Of a stretch of DNA of 64,000 nt, positions 15,130 through 24,504 are shown piece by piece. Below the pieces are notes generated by a model that saw nothing but the letters and a program-made list of their open reading frames with translations, was not told where the DNA came from and made no database searches. A program made the position numbers and the translations under genes. The stretch comes from Palsa-883 sp035696165 (GTDB lineage Bacteria; Pseudomonadota; Alphaproteobacteria; Acetobacterales; Acetobacteraceae), in NCBI GenBank assembly GCA_035696165.1, contig DASRQX010000428.1:1-64000 (forward strand), read 5' to 3'. The stretch's first letter is position 1, and the number at the start of each line of letters is the position of its first letter.

Positions 15130-17022
15130 TCAATTGCCGAAACCGAATGCATCGGGCAGCACCAGCGTGAACCACGGCACGAACGCCACGATCAGCAGCC
15201 CGATCAACAGGACGATCAAGTATGGCGTCATGGCGCGCGACGCCTGCTCCAGGCTGGTGCCCATGATTGCGCAGCAGACGAAGAATCCCACCCCCACCGG
15301 CGGCAGGAACGCGCCCAGCCCCATGGCGATCAGCAGCACGATGCCGTAATGGAGTCCGTTCAGGCCGAACTGCCCCGCCATGGGCACCAGCATCGGCGCC
15401 AGAATATTCAGCGCCGGTAGGCCTTCAAGCAGCATACCGGTGACGATCAGCAGCACGATCGAGCCAACCAGGAAGATCGCCTGGCTGCCGTGCAGTCCCT
15501 GCAGCAGCATTACCAGCCGCTGCGGCACATAGGCGATGGTCAGCGCCCAGGAGAAGCTGGCGGCAGCGGCGAGGATGAACAGGATCATTCCGGCCAGTGC
15601 CGCGCTGTCGATCGCGGCGCGCAGCAGGTCGCGCGCACCCATGGCGTGGTACACCACCGTCCCCAGCAGCAGCCCGTAGACCACGGCGAAGGACGACACC
15701 TCGGTGGGCGTGGCGATGCCGCCCAGGATGCCGCCGAACAGCAGCGCTGGCATCGACAGCGGCAAGATGGCTGCGCCGCCGGCGCGCAGCATCGTCGCGA
15801 CGCTGGCACGCGGCACTCGCGGCAGCCTGGCGCGGCGGGCACGCAGATGGATCAGCAGCATCAGGCAGACGCCGATCACCGCGGCCGGGATCACACCGCC
15901 GATGAACAGCGCGGCGATCGAAAGCTGGGTGATCGAGCCGAGCACCAGGATGCCGATGCTGGGCGGCACCGTGTCGCCCATTACCGCCGCGGAGGCGATC
16001 ACGGCAGTTGCCTCGCTCGCGTCGTAGCCCTGCTGGGCCAGCATCCGGCGCATCACCGTGCCGACCGCAGCGACGTCCGCGGTCTTCGATCCCGACAGGC
16101 CGGAGACCAGGTACATGCTGACCACGACGACCTGCAGCAGACCGCCGCGCAGATGGCCGACCAGCGCATGGACGAAGCGCACCAGTCGCAGGCTGATATC
16201 GCCGCGCTCCATGATCAGGCCGGCGAAGATGAAGAAGGGCAGCGCCAGCAGCACGAAGTTGCTGGTGCCGTCGACCATCTTCTGCGCCAGCGCGAACATC
16301 GGTACGGTGCCGGTGAGCCAGAAATAGCAGGCGGTGGCGAGCAGCAGCGCGAAGCCGATCGGCAGGCCGATCACGCTGGAGATCACCAGTAGTACGAGCG
16401 CCGCCGACATGGCGCCGTCGCTGTTGAAACAGCCGATCCACAGCGGCCGGGTCGCGATTCCGACCGTCAGCAGCAACAGGAACAACATGGCGGCGATGCC
16501 GACCGCGCCGCGCTCGGCGCGGCGGAGATTCGCGGTGGCGTAGAATGCCAGCAGTGGCATGCTGAACGCCAGTGGCACCACGAACACGCCGCCTGGCAGC
16601 TCCAGGATCGGCGTCTCCTCGGTCCAGGCGGCGCCCGCCGCCGTCAACGCCAGGGCAAAGACCAGAACCGCGAGGCCGAGCACCAGAATGTCGGCCATCG
16701 CGAGGCAGGCCCGGCGCGGTGCCGGGGCCAGGCGGTTCAGTACCACGCGCAGGACTGTGTGCTGGCCACGCCGGTACGCCACCACGCCCCCGACGAAGGC
16801 CAGCACGGCAAGCGCGATGCGCGCCAGTTCCTGGGTCCACAGGATCGACACGCCAAACAGGCTGCGGGAGAGCACGTTGAGGAAGATCACGGTGACCTCG
16901 CCGAGCAGGGCGGCAAGGATCACCGCCTCACCGGCATGGTCGGCGAGGCGGCACAGCAGGCCGTCCGCGACGACTGGCGCGGGCACGGCGGGCGCGGCCA
17001 CCGTGGTGTCGGCGACCGCCAT
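15130..17022 (-). CDS. TRAP transporter fused QM permease
   Basis: 630 residues. The N-terminal part (about 20-165) is a four-helix DctQ domain (LFGVSILWTQELARIALAVL, RRGQHTVLRVVLNRL). From about 190 onward is the DctM domain of the importer, with the signature segments FNSDGAMSAALVLLVISSVI, VLLALPFFIFAGLIMERGDI, SGLSGSKTADVAAVGTVM, MGDTVPPSIGILVLGSI and GGIATPTEVSSFAVVYGLLL. ATG 17022 is preferred because GGGAGG lies eight bases upstream. ATG 17043 would add seven residues. It forms a complete TRAP system with the binding protein at 14078. Confidence 0.85.
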   Translation of the reverse strand: MAVADTTVAAPAVPAPVVADGLLCRLADHAGEAVILAALLGEVTVIFLNVLSRSLFGVSILWTQELARIALAVLAFVGGVVAYRRGQHTVLRVVLNRLAPAPRRACLAMADILVLGLAVLVFALALTAAGAAWTEETPILELPGGVFVVPLAFSMPLLAFYATANLRRAERGAVGIAAMLFLLLLTVGIATRPLWIGCFNSDGAMSAALVLLVISSVIGLPIGFALLLATACYFWLTGTVPMFALAQKMVDGTSNFVLLALPFFIFAGLIMERGDISLRLVRFVHALVGHLRGGLLQVVVVSMYLVSGLSGSKTADVAAVGTVMRRMLAQQGYDASEATAVIASAAVMGDTVPPSIGILVLGSITQLSIAALFIGGVIPAAVIGVCLMLLIHLRARRARLPRVPRASVATMLRAGGAAILPLSMPALLFGGILGGIATPTEVSSFAVVYGLLLGTVVYHAMGARDLLRAAIDSAALAGMILFILAAAASFSWALTIAYVPQRLVMLLQGLHGSQAIFLVGSIVLLIVTGMLLEGLPALNILAPMLVPMAGQFGLNGLHYGIVLLIAMGLGAFLPPVGVGFFVCCAIMGTSLEQASRAMTPYLIVLLIGLLIVAFVPWFTLVLPDAFGFGN

Positions 17023-17068
17023 CCGGGCCGCCTCCCGTCTCATCGGCGCACCGCGACTCCGCCTCGCC

Positions 17069-18337
17069 TCACGCCTGGCCGCGCAGGAATTTCGCAGCCT
17101 GCTGTTGCCAGGCCTGCGGCGTGATGTCGCCACGCAGCGCTTCCTGCCAATAGGGGGCGATCTTGTTCTGGTAATCGGTCCAGTTCTTCCAGGCGAAGGG
17201 CGGATGCCACCAGCTTGCCTGCGCGTCGATGGCGACCTTGAAGAACCGATTGGTTTGGTACGCCGGCTCGGCGGCGATCGAACGGCGCACCGGCAGCAGG
17301 CCGCGCTTGGCCGTCAGCACGCGATCCGCGCCGCCCGAGCCCATGAACATTAGAAATTCCCAGGCCGCCTCCTTCTCCTTGCAGGAGCTGACGATGAATG
17401 CGCCTTCCGGATTGGCGAGCATGACGTCCTTGTCGCCGGCGCGCGGCGTCGGCACCACCTGGATGCGATCGCCCAGTGTCGCCAGAAGCTGCGGATGGGC
17501 GTGCGTGCCGTAGATCCACATTGCGGCAAGGCCCTTCTCCATCAGCGCGAAAATCTGCGGGTAGTTGTCGGTCACCGCGGTGGACTGGGCGGAGTGGTCC
17601 TTGGTGAACATTCCAACCCATTTCCCGGTCACCGCGGTGGCCGCCGGCGAATCGAAATCGACCTGGCCGGATGCCAAGTCGACGAACTTTGTTCCGGTGC
17701 TGCCCCAGATCGGCTCGATCACCTGCGTCGCATAATAGGTCTGACCGCGCATGGCGTAGCCGGCCCGGTCGGCGGTGGTCATCGCCTTCGCCGCGGCGAT
17801 GAACGCGTCGTAGGTGGCGGGCGGCTTGATCTTCGCGGCATCGAACCAATCGGCCCGATAATAGAGGACATATGGCAGGATGGCGTTCGGCATGTACAGC
17901 ACAGGCTGGCCGGGTACTGACCGCATCGCGTCCACCACGCTGGGGAAATAGTCGCTCTTGGCGTCCCATTTCTCGAAGAACGGGTCCACCGGGGACAGAA
18001 TCCCGGTGTCGAACCAGTTCTGCACGTTGGTCTGCACGGTGCCGGCGACATCGGGCGCCGACCCGGCGGCATAGGCCGAGGCGACCTTCCGCACGACGTC
18101 CATCACCGCCATCGTGGCATCGACCTCCACCGTGATGAACTCTTGCGACTTGTTGAACGCGTCGACTGCATCCAGTACCATCTTCTGGTGTGCCGGGTTG
18201 TCGGCCCAGGTCCAGTAGCTGATCGTCGCCTTCTGGCGCACGGCAGGTGCCGCGAGGGCTTGCCTGGCGTTGCCGCCCAGCGCCGCGCCGCCGATCGCGG
18301 ACAGCGCGGCGCGACGCGACATTCGATAGGTCTTCAT
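17069..18337 (-). CDS. Sugar-type ABC transporter binding protein
   Basis: 422 residues, extracellular solute-binding protein family 1. N-terminus MKTYRMSRRAALSAIGGAAL is a twin-arginine signal with cleavage near ARQALAAP. Mature landmarks: ISYWTWADNPAHQKMVLDAV, GSAPDVAGTVQTNVQNWF, LPYVLYYRADWFDAAKIKPP (the typical 'YNKDLF' position), ANPEGAFIVSSCKEKEAAWE and FLMFMGSGGADRVLTAKRGL. It lies between its two permease genes and the TRAP gene pair on the minus strand. The fold is used for oligosaccharides, glycerol-phosphates and similar compounds. The ligand cannot be named. No ATPase gene accompanies the system. Confidence 0.85.
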   Translation of the reverse strand: MKTYRMSRRAALSAIGGAALGGNARQALAAPAVRQKATISYWTWADNPAHQKMVLDAVDAFNKSQEFITVEVDATMAVMDVVRKVASAYAAGSAPDVAGTVQTNVQNWFDTGILSPVDPFFEKWDAKSDYFPSVVDAMRSVPGQPVLYMPNAILPYVLYYRADWFDAAKIKPPATYDAFIAAAKAMTTADRAGYAMRGQTYYATQVIEPIWGSTGTKFVDLASGQVDFDSPAATAVTGKWVGMFTKDHSAQSTAVTDNYPQIFALMEKGLAAMWIYGTHAHPQLLATLGDRIQVVPTPRAGDKDVMLANPEGAFIVSSCKEKEAAWEFLMFMGSGGADRVLTAKRGLLPVRRSIAAEPAYQTNRFFKVAIDAQASWWHPPFAWKNWTDYQNKIAPYWQEALRGDITPQAWQQQAAKFLRGQA

Positions 18338-18368
18338 CTGGACGGTTCCCTTGTTTCCATTGTTGGTT

Positions 18369-19235
18369 TCAGCCCTTCACTGCGCCGGCCGAAAGGCCGC
18401 CGATCAGCATGCGCTGGAACAGCAGGAACAGCAGCGCGACCGGCAAGGTCGTCAGGATCGCGCCGGCGGCGCTGACGCCCCACACAGCGGGTTCACCTAG
18501 CACGAACAGGCGCAGGATGACCGGCAGCGTCTTGACGTTGTCTGTGGTAGTGAACAGGTAGGCGAACACGAAATTGTTCCACGTCATGATGAAGGCGAGC
18601 AGCCCGCCGGCGACCAGCCCGGGGGCGGCCAACGGGATCACGATGCGGACCAGCGTGCCCAGCCGGGTGCACCCGTCGACCTGCGCCGCCTCCTCCAACT
18701 CGCGCGGCAGAGTGGAGAAGTAGTTGATCATCAGCAGCAAAACGAACGGGGCCGTGTTGGTCGATTCCGCGAGGATTAGCCCGGGAAACGTGTTGATCAG
18801 GCCAAGGCGGCGGAAGATCACAAGCAACGGCACCAGCAGCACGACGCTGGGGATCATGTAGGTCAGCAGCATCGCCGTCAGCAGCGAGGCGCGGCCGGTG
18901 AAGCGGAAGCGCACGAAGCCGTAGGCGCCCAGGCTGGCCAGCACCAGGCCCAGCAGCATGGTGCCCGTGGCGACGATCGTGCTGTTGCGGAAATAGAGCG
19001 CAAACGGCACGTCCCGGAACAAATCGACATAGTTGCGCAGCGTCGGCGCGGCCGGGAAATACTGCACCGCGCGCGCGCTCGACCAGGGATGCGATGCGTC
19101 GGCGGTCGCCTCCGGCGTGATCGAGGCGATCAGGATCCACACGAACGGCGCCAGCGAATAGGCAAGAATCACTGCCGCGCCGGCCGCCACCCAGCAGCGC
19201 CCCATCGCGCGAGCAAGCTGGGTGCGCCGTCTCAT
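18369..19235 (-). CDS. ABC transporter permease, MalG type
   Basis: 288 residues, six predicted membrane helices. The inner-membrane coupling motif region reads ELEEAAQVDGCTRLGTLVRI with VIPLAAPGL (EAA loop), and the C-terminal segment is LLFQRMLIGGLSAGAVKG, typical of carbohydrate permeases of the second type. The ATG at 19235 overlaps the stop of the partner permease by four bases (ATGA). The same frame continues open upstream to 19904, but that stretch is antisense-like shadow over the partner gene. It ends 31 bp before the binding-protein gene. Confidence 0.85.
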   Translation of the reverse strand: MRRRTQLARAMGRCWVAAGAAVILAYSLAPFVWILIASITPEATADASHPWSSARAVQYFPAAPTLRNYVDLFRDVPFALYFRNSTIVATGTMLLGLVLASLGAYGFVRFRFTGRASLLTAMLLTYMIPSVVLLVPLLVIFRRLGLINTFPGLILAESTNTAPFVLLLMINYFSTLPRELEEAAQVDGCTRLGTLVRIVIPLAAPGLVAGGLLAFIMTWNNFVFAYLFTTTDNVKTLPVILRLFVLGEPAVWGVSAAGAILTTLPVALLFLLFQRMLIGGLSAGAVKG

Positions 19236-20152
19236 GCCAGCACCGACCGCACCAGGTGCCGCACGTAGAAGATCGAGCCCAGCATCAGGATGATCGCCAA
19301 CACCACCGCGACCGCCGAGGCATAGCCGATGTCGAACTGCTGGATCAGCATGAAGCTGTACACCGACTCGGTGTAGTTGCTGAAGCCGGGGCCGCCCTGC
19401 GTCATGATGTAGATCATGTCGACGTAGTTCGACATCCAGATGATCCGCAGCAGCAGCAGGAACAGGATCGTCGGCATCAGGTGCGGCAGCGTGATCAGGC
19501 GGAAGCCCTGCCACGCGCTGGCACCATCGACCATTGCCGCCTCGTAGAGTTCGCGTGGGATCGCCTGCAGCACCGCCAGCAGAATGATCGCCATCAGCGG
19601 CTGGCCGGCCCAGACCATCGCCGCGGTGACCACCGCGAAACTGCCACCAGATTCGCCGAGCCAGGACACCGGATGGGCCAGCACGTGCAGCCGCACCAGC
19701 AGATCGTTGATGACTCCGAAATGCCCGTCCACCATGTACACCCAGAGCAGCGCGGTCACCGCCGGCGGAATGATGTAGGGCAGCAGGACGGCGGCGCGCA
19801 CGAACCCGCGGCCACGGAAGCTCAGGTTGAGGAAGAGGGCGATCGGCAGGGCGATCGCGAGTTCCGACAGCACCACTGCGGCATCCCACCGCACGGTTCG
19901 CCAAAGTCCCTGCAGGAACACGTCGTCTTGCGCCATGCGCAGCAGGTTGCCGAGCCCGATGAACCGGGCGCGCGCAAGTTGCAGCAGAGTGGCATCGGAC
20001 AGGCCGATCCAGACCGCGTAAAGCACCGGGTAGACACTGACCGCCAGCAGCAGGACGCCGATCGGCAGGATGAATGCGTAGGGCAGCGACCGGTTGCGGA
20101 GTCTGCGGATCGCGGCGCCATTGATCGCGCAGGCGGCACGCTCGGCGATCAT
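19232..20152 (-). CDS. ABC transporter permease, MalF type
   Basis: 306 residues with six membrane helices (first: LPYAFILPIGVLLLAVSVYP). The EAA loop is ELYEAAMVDGASAWQGFRLI with TLPHLMPT, followed by MTQGGPGFSNYTESVYSFML, a hallmark of MalF/UgpA-type subunits. The start at 20152 is the first ATG in front of the conserved region. The frame is open to 20395 but that part is Arg-rich and unlike the family. No good ribosome site is visible, so the start is uncertain by some residues. It leads a permease-permease-binding protein operon without an ATPase. Confidence 0.85.
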   Translation of the reverse strand: MIAERAACAINGAAIRRLRNRSLPYAFILPIGVLLLAVSVYPVLYAVWIGLSDATLLQLARARFIGLGNLLRMAQDDVFLQGLWRTVRWDAAVVLSELAIALPIALFLNLSFRGRGFVRAAVLLPYIIPPAVTALLWVYMVDGHFGVINDLLVRLHVLAHPVSWLGESGGSFAVVTAAMVWAGQPLMAIILLAVLQAIPRELYEAAMVDGASAWQGFRLITLPHLMPTILFLLLLRIIWMSNYVDMIYIMTQGGPGFSNYTESVYSFMLIQQFDIGYASAVAVVLAIILMLGSIFYVRHLVRSVLA

Positions 20153-20381
20153 CTGGAGTGTGCGACCGACATCACGCGATGTTCCGTTTCCCTGACCGTT
20201 TCCCCGGCTGTTTGCCCGGGCCGGGCACGCGATTGGCGTTCGCCCCGCCAGACCATGCGGCGGATTTTGAAAGGGTTCAAGTGCGGTACGCAGCCTGGCG
20301 CAAGCTTGCCTGGCAATGCGGGTATGTGATCGACGTCGCGACCGGAAGCGATGGAAGCGGCATCGGTTCGAGCGACGTCGA

Positions 20382-21113
20382 TCACTCCCACGCAATCTTG
20401 AAGCGATCGATCGTCACACCGTTCGCGGCGCCGAGCCTGATCACGTTCACCGTCCCGGCCAGATCGGGCGAACCCGAATAGTAGGCGGGCACGCTGCCAT
20501 CGCCGACCCGAACCGGCCGATCCCAGTGGCCGAGTGCAACATAGTCGGCCATTGTCGCGGCGATGTCCTGGTCGCTGAACTTCCAGGCGCGATGCGCTTC
20601 CCTCTGCCATTCCCCTGGCGGCACGTAATGGCCGTGCGCCATGACAACCTGCCATCGTGTGGTGCGCGGATACGGTGCGTGGAACAGCGGCATATTGTCG
20701 TAGCCGTGATGCGCGCGGCCGCGAATTTCGAGTCCGTGATGGTTGAACAGAATGCTGTCCGGATCGGTGATGCCGAGCACATGGACCTCGGGCAGACCAA
20801 CCAGGCCGGCGCGGCGGAACAGGCAATTCGGCATCACTGGGTCATGGTTGCCGGGCAGCAGCACGACGGGCACGCCCGCTGCCGCAATGAGTTCGGTCGC
20901 GCGCTGCAGCACCGGCGTGCGGATGCGATGGTTGTCAAACGTATCGCCAGCGAGAAGAACCGCATCCGCCGCCAACCGCCGTGCGGTCGCGAGCACCCCG
21001 GCGAGACCAATGAGGCCGGTATAGGCGCTGACGCCGCGGTCGTCGTCCACATGCAGATCCGAGCTGTGCACCAGCACGAGGCCCGGGGTTTGATGGTCAG
21101 CCGAGGTACGCAT
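20382..21113 (-). CDS. Calcineurin-like metallophosphoesterase
   Basis: 243 residues with all five metallophosphoesterase blocks: LVHSSDLHVD (D-x-H), LLAGDTFDN (GD), LLPGNHDPV (GNHD), VMAHGHYVP (H) and the final YVALGHWDRP (GH). The arrangement resembles the Mre11/SbcD and YfcE-like class of phosphodiesterases, but without the accessory domain of SbcD. It lies 229 bp upstream of the ABC permease start and 247 bp downstream of tctA on the same strand. It might process a phosphorylated or phosphodiester substrate brought in by the neighbouring ABC system. That is a guess from position. Confidence 0.8.
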   Translation of the reverse strand: MRTSADHQTPGLVLVHSSDLHVDDDRGVSAYTGLIGLAGVLATARRLAADAVLLAGDTFDNHRIRTPVLQRATELIAAAGVPVVLLPGNHDPVMPNCLFRRAGLVGLPEVHVLGITDPDSILFNHHGLEIRGRAHHGYDNMPLFHAPYPRTTRWQVVMAHGHYVPPGEWQREAHRAWKFSDQDIAATMADYVALGHWDRPVRVGDGSVPAYYSGSPDLAGTVNVIRLGAANGVTIDRFKIAWE

Positions 21114-21360
21114 GAAGGTGCCTAGCGCGTCGGTGGTCGGATTGCCGGTCGCCGGTCATGCCACTGCCACGCTTCGGTTGGGGACCGTGCCGCATCGCGC
21201 AAGACCGGCACCCACGGCGTCGCGCCGCTCTTCGCTGGCATGACGAGACGGCCAACACATGCGCGATATGACGACCCGGCGATTGCATGGCGGGCCGCTG
21301 GCCCGCACGCCATCACTGCCGCGCGACGCAACAGCCGCTGGCGACTGGCGCGGTGCAGGA

Positions 21361-22944
21361 TCAGTCCTCAACCTGTGGCACCCCGATCGTGTTGCCGGCA
21401 ACGTCGGGCCAAGGCCCGGCCGCCCCCCCCATGCCCCGGCCGCGCCGCAACGCCAGGTGAGCATAAAGCTGCGCCAGCATCAGCACCGTGCAGCATCCGA
21501 GAAACACCGCGCTGATCGGACGAGTGACGAAAACCCCGAGATGCCCGTTGGAGATCGCCAGCGCATTGCGAAAATTCTCCTCCATGCGCGGCCCGAGAAC
21601 AAAGCCCAGCAGGATCGGCGCCACGTGGAAGCGCAGCGCGATGAGAAGATACCCGACGATCCCGAAGATCAGCGTCTCGCCCACTTCGAACAGACTGTTC
21701 TTTGCGCTGTAGACGCCGATGCAGACGAAGCACAGCGCGCAGGGGTAGAGCACCCGGTACGGGATGGCGAGCAGGCGCACCCAGATGCCGATCAACGGAA
21801 CATTCAGGATGACCAGCAGAAGGTTGCCGACCCAGAAACTTGCGATCAGGCCCCAGAAAATGTCGGGGTGCTCGGAGATCAGCATCGGCCCCGGCGTGAT
21901 GCCCTGGATCATCAGCGCACCCAGCAGCAGCGCCATGCCGGAATCCCCGGGGATGCCCATGCTCATGGTCGGAATGAAATCGCCCTGTACCGAGGAATGG
22001 GTGGATGCTTCGGGGCTCGCGACGCCGGCGATCATGCCGGTACCGAAGCGCTCCGGCGTCCGTGAGAGCTTCTTTTCCAGGGCGTATGCAACGAAAGACG
22101 CAATCGTCGGTCCGGTGCCCGGCACCATCGCGCACAGGCTGCCGACCAACGTGCCGCGGACCATCGGCATGGCGGCGGTGCGCAGTTCGGCGCGGTTGGG
22201 CAGCATGTCGCGCAGCCGGAGTCGCGCGCCAGGCACGTGCAGTGGTGCGATGCGGTTGATGCTTTTCAGGAATTCGGCGATCCCGAACATGCCGAGCGCG
22301 AGTGCCACCAGCTCTACGCCATCGTAAAGATTGAGGAAGCCGAAGGTGAACCGCGGCGTGCCGGTGTTCATATCGACGCCTGCCAGGCCGAGCACCTGCC
22401 CAAGCAGCGTCATGGCGACGCCCTTGAGCGGCGATCCGCGTGCCAAGGTCGAGCCGGCAAGCAACCCCAGCAGCATCAGCGAACAGATATCCGCCGGACC
22501 GAAATCCACCGCGAACCGGGCGACCACCGGGGCGAAGAACGTCATCTCCACGATGCCGAACGCGGCCCCCATGCAAGCGGCGATGATGGCAATGCCGAGC
22601 GCGGTGCCGCCCCTGCCCTGCCGGGTGAGCGGAAACCCGTCCAGGCAGGTCACGGCGTGCGGCGGGTGACAGGGAAGGTTCAGCAATATCGAGCAAATCG
22701 CGCCGCCGTACTGGGCGCCGTAATAGATGCCGGCGAGCATAAGGATGGCCGCGACCGGTTTCATACCGAATGTGAGCGGCAGCAGGATCGACACGGTGGA
22801 CAACACACCTAGGCCCGGTAGCACGCCGACGAGGTTGCCGATGAGCACGCCGACAAAGCACCAGACCAGGTTCGCCGGCAGCAGCGCGACCGCAAATCCG
22901 TGCCCGAGATCGTGGATCGCCGTGATCACGTCGCCCAAGGCCAT
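21361..22944 (-). CDS. tctA: Tripartite tricarboxylate transporter, large membrane subunit
   Basis: 527 residues, about 12 membrane helices. TctA signatures include GNLVGVLPGLGVLSTVSILL, GGAICSILLNLPCHPPHAVT (normally 'GTPAS'-like, here C-H-P-P), CLDGFPLTRQGRGGTALGIA, PGTGPTIASFVAYALEKKLS and the second loop TMSMGIPGDSGMALLLGALM. The ATG at 22944 lies inside the end of tctB (19-bp overlap) and gives the family's usual length of about 500. The frame remains open far upstream only as shadow over tctB. Part of a tctC-tctB-tctA set for uptake of di- or tricarboxylates or similar acids. Confidence 0.9.
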   Translation of the reverse strand: MALGDVITAIHDLGHGFAVALLPANLVWCFVGVLIGNLVGVLPGLGVLSTVSILLPLTFGMKPVAAILMLAGIYYGAQYGGAICSILLNLPCHPPHAVTCLDGFPLTRQGRGGTALGIAIIAACMGAAFGIVEMTFFAPVVARFAVDFGPADICSLMLLGLLAGSTLARGSPLKGVAMTLLGQVLGLAGVDMNTGTPRFTFGFLNLYDGVELVALALGMFGIAEFLKSINRIAPLHVPGARLRLRDMLPNRAELRTAAMPMVRGTLVGSLCAMVPGTGPTIASFVAYALEKKLSRTPERFGTGMIAGVASPEASTHSSVQGDFIPTMSMGIPGDSGMALLLGALMIQGITPGPMLISEHPDIFWGLIASFWVGNLLLVILNVPLIGIWVRLLAIPYRVLYPCALCFVCIGVYSAKNSLFEVGETLIFGIVGYLLIALRFHVAPILLGFVLGPRMEENFRNALAISNGHLGVFVTRPISAVFLGCCTVLMLAQLYAHLALRRGRGMGGAAGPWPDVAGNTIGVPQVED

Positions 22945-23402
22945 TGCCAAAGCGGCATGTTGATCCCCAGCAGGTAGCCAAACAGCACGGTGCCGGCGAC
23001 CGACATGGCCACCGCCAGGGTCAGGCTGCCCTTCAGCGAGGTCGTGCGATCGCCGAGGGCACCGATGAAGACGCACGCGAAGATCGCTGGGGCCAGCCCG
23101 CTCAGCCAGGCGACAATGATGAATGCCGCGACGCCGCCGACGATGCAGGCGCAGCCGCGCCAGTCCGGGCCGTCGACCGGCTCCGTCCCGGCGTCGTCGC
23201 CCGTGGGTGACGCAGTCAGCGCCGTGCCGACGATCAGCAGCCCCACCAGTGTCAGCAACGCGCCGAGCACTGCCGGATAGAATCCCGGGCCCAGGCTGGA
23301 CAGCGAGCCGATCGTCTCGTTGTGTGCCTCCACCAGCACGCCGCCACCGCCGGCGAGGCAAATCACGCCGGATACAAGGTCCCGATAGCGGAAAGACAGC
23401 AT
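22926..23402 (-). CDS. tctB: Tripartite tricarboxylate transporter, small membrane subunit
   Basis: 158 residues with four membrane helices. RDLVSGVICLAGGGGVLVEA, SSLGPGFYPAVLGALLTLVG (the conserved 'GPGFFP' of TctB) and a C-terminal LFGYLLGINMPLWQWPWA are visible. Starts 22 bp after tctC and overlaps tctA by 19 bp, so translation of the two membrane subunits is probably coupled. Confidence 0.85.
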   Translation of the reverse strand: MLSFRYRDLVSGVICLAGGGGVLVEAHNETIGSLSSLGPGFYPAVLGALLTLVGLLIVGTALTASPTGDDAGTEPVDGPDWRGCACIVGGVAAFIIVAWLSGLAPAIFACVFIGALGDRTTSLKGSLTLAVAMSVAGTVLFGYLLGINMPLWQWPWAT

Positions 23403-23424
23403 CGCGCCGCGCCCGACAGCCCGT

Positions 23425-24411
23425 CTAAGGCGACCGCAACGTCGCGATGATCGGCTTCACCCTTGTCTCGGCGTCGATCCAGACCTTGGTGAAGCCGGCT
23501 GGGTCCAGGTAGGCTGGGGTCAACGCAAGCGCCCTCAGCTTCTTCTGGTGGTCGGGGTTTTCTATCACCGACCGCATCGCATTGGTCAGCACCGAGACGA
23601 CATTCGGCGGCGTTCCCGCCGGCGCCACCACACCCGTCTCCGACACCGCGATCACGTCGTAGCCTTGCGACTGGATGGTTGGCACGTCGGGCATCGACCA
23701 GTCGGGCTGCTCGGTGGCGATGCCCAACACGCGAAACTCACCGGTCTTCTTGTATTGCAGTGCATCGACGGTGCCGCCGGCCAGCACGTCGACATGGCTG
23801 CCGAGCAGGGCGGTGACCGATGGCGCACCGCCATCGAAATGAACCGGCGTGAACCGCACCCCCGCCACGTGGCCGAGCATGAGCGTCTCGAAATTCGGCA
23901 CGCCCATCAGGCCGCTGTCGCTGACGGTGATCGCGCCGGGATGCGCGCGCGCCGCCTCCACTAGATCCTTGATCGTGTGATAGGGACCATCCGCGCGCAC
24001 CGCAAGGACCTCCGGCGCCTGGTAGTGCCGGGCGATCGGCTGGAAGCTGGCCCGTGTATAGATCGCCCCGCGGGTCGGATCGAGGTAATGCGTCACCACG
24101 GTCGGGATCACGATATACGACAGCGTGTAGCCGTCCGGCTTGGCGCGCACGAGCTGGGTCAGCGCCACCTGCGACCCCGCGCCCGGACGGTTGACCACCT
24201 GTACCGAGGTGTGGAGCAACGGCTCTAGCGCCGCCGCCATCAGGCGTGCGCTGGTGTCAGTGGCGCCGCCGGGAGCATAGCCGACCAGGATCGTGATCGG
24301 CCGGCCATGTTCCGGGTAGTCCGCGGCGATGGCCGCGGTGGTCCACGCGAGCAGCAGCAGAAGTGGCGCGACGGCGGCGGCGAAGCGTGTCCGGGCACGA
24401 GACGGTTGCAC
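23425..24411 (-). CDS. tctC: Tripartite tricarboxylate transporter binding protein (Bug family)
   Basis: 328 residues, periplasmic. GTG 24411 is chosen because GGAGG lies about seven bases before it. ATGs at 24426 and 24483 would place that ribosome site inside the gene. Signal peptide: FAAAVAPLLLLLAWTTAAIA-A. Bug-family motifs: RPITILVGYAPGGATDTSAR, VVNRPGAGSQVALTQLVRAK, PDGYTLSYIVIP, DSGLMGVPNFETLMLG and DVLAGGTVDALQYKKTGEFR. This class binds organic acids through the two beta-hairpin loops near GYAPGG and GLMG. It is first in the tctCBA operon, 93 bp behind an enoyl-CoA hydratase gene. Confidence 0.9.
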   Translation of the reverse strand: MQPSRARTRFAAAVAPLLLLLAWTTAAIAADYPEHGRPITILVGYAPGGATDTSARLMAAALEPLLHTSVQVVNRPGAGSQVALTQLVRAKPDGYTLSYIVIPTVVTHYLDPTRGAIYTRASFQPIARHYQAPEVLAVRADGPYHTIKDLVEAARAHPGAITVSDSGLMGVPNFETLMLGHVAGVRFTPVHFDGGAPSVTALLGSHVDVLAGGTVDALQYKKTGEFRVLGIATEQPDWSMPDVPTIQSQGYDVIAVSETGVVAPAGTPPNVVSVLTNAMRSVIENPDHQKKLRALALTPAYLDPAGFTKVWIDAETRVKPIIATLRSP

Positions 24412-24504
24412 TTTTCTTCCTCCCATTGCGGGTGCGGGATGCCGTCGCGCCCGTTGTTCCGATCGCGACCGGTGCCGCCGCATTCGGCGCGCACTTGACC
24501 CCGA

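Noticed and set aside
15425..16840. Long minus-strand frame inside the TRAP permease
   Set aside because: Arg/Pro/Gly-rich alternate frame of a clear membrane protein; shadow.
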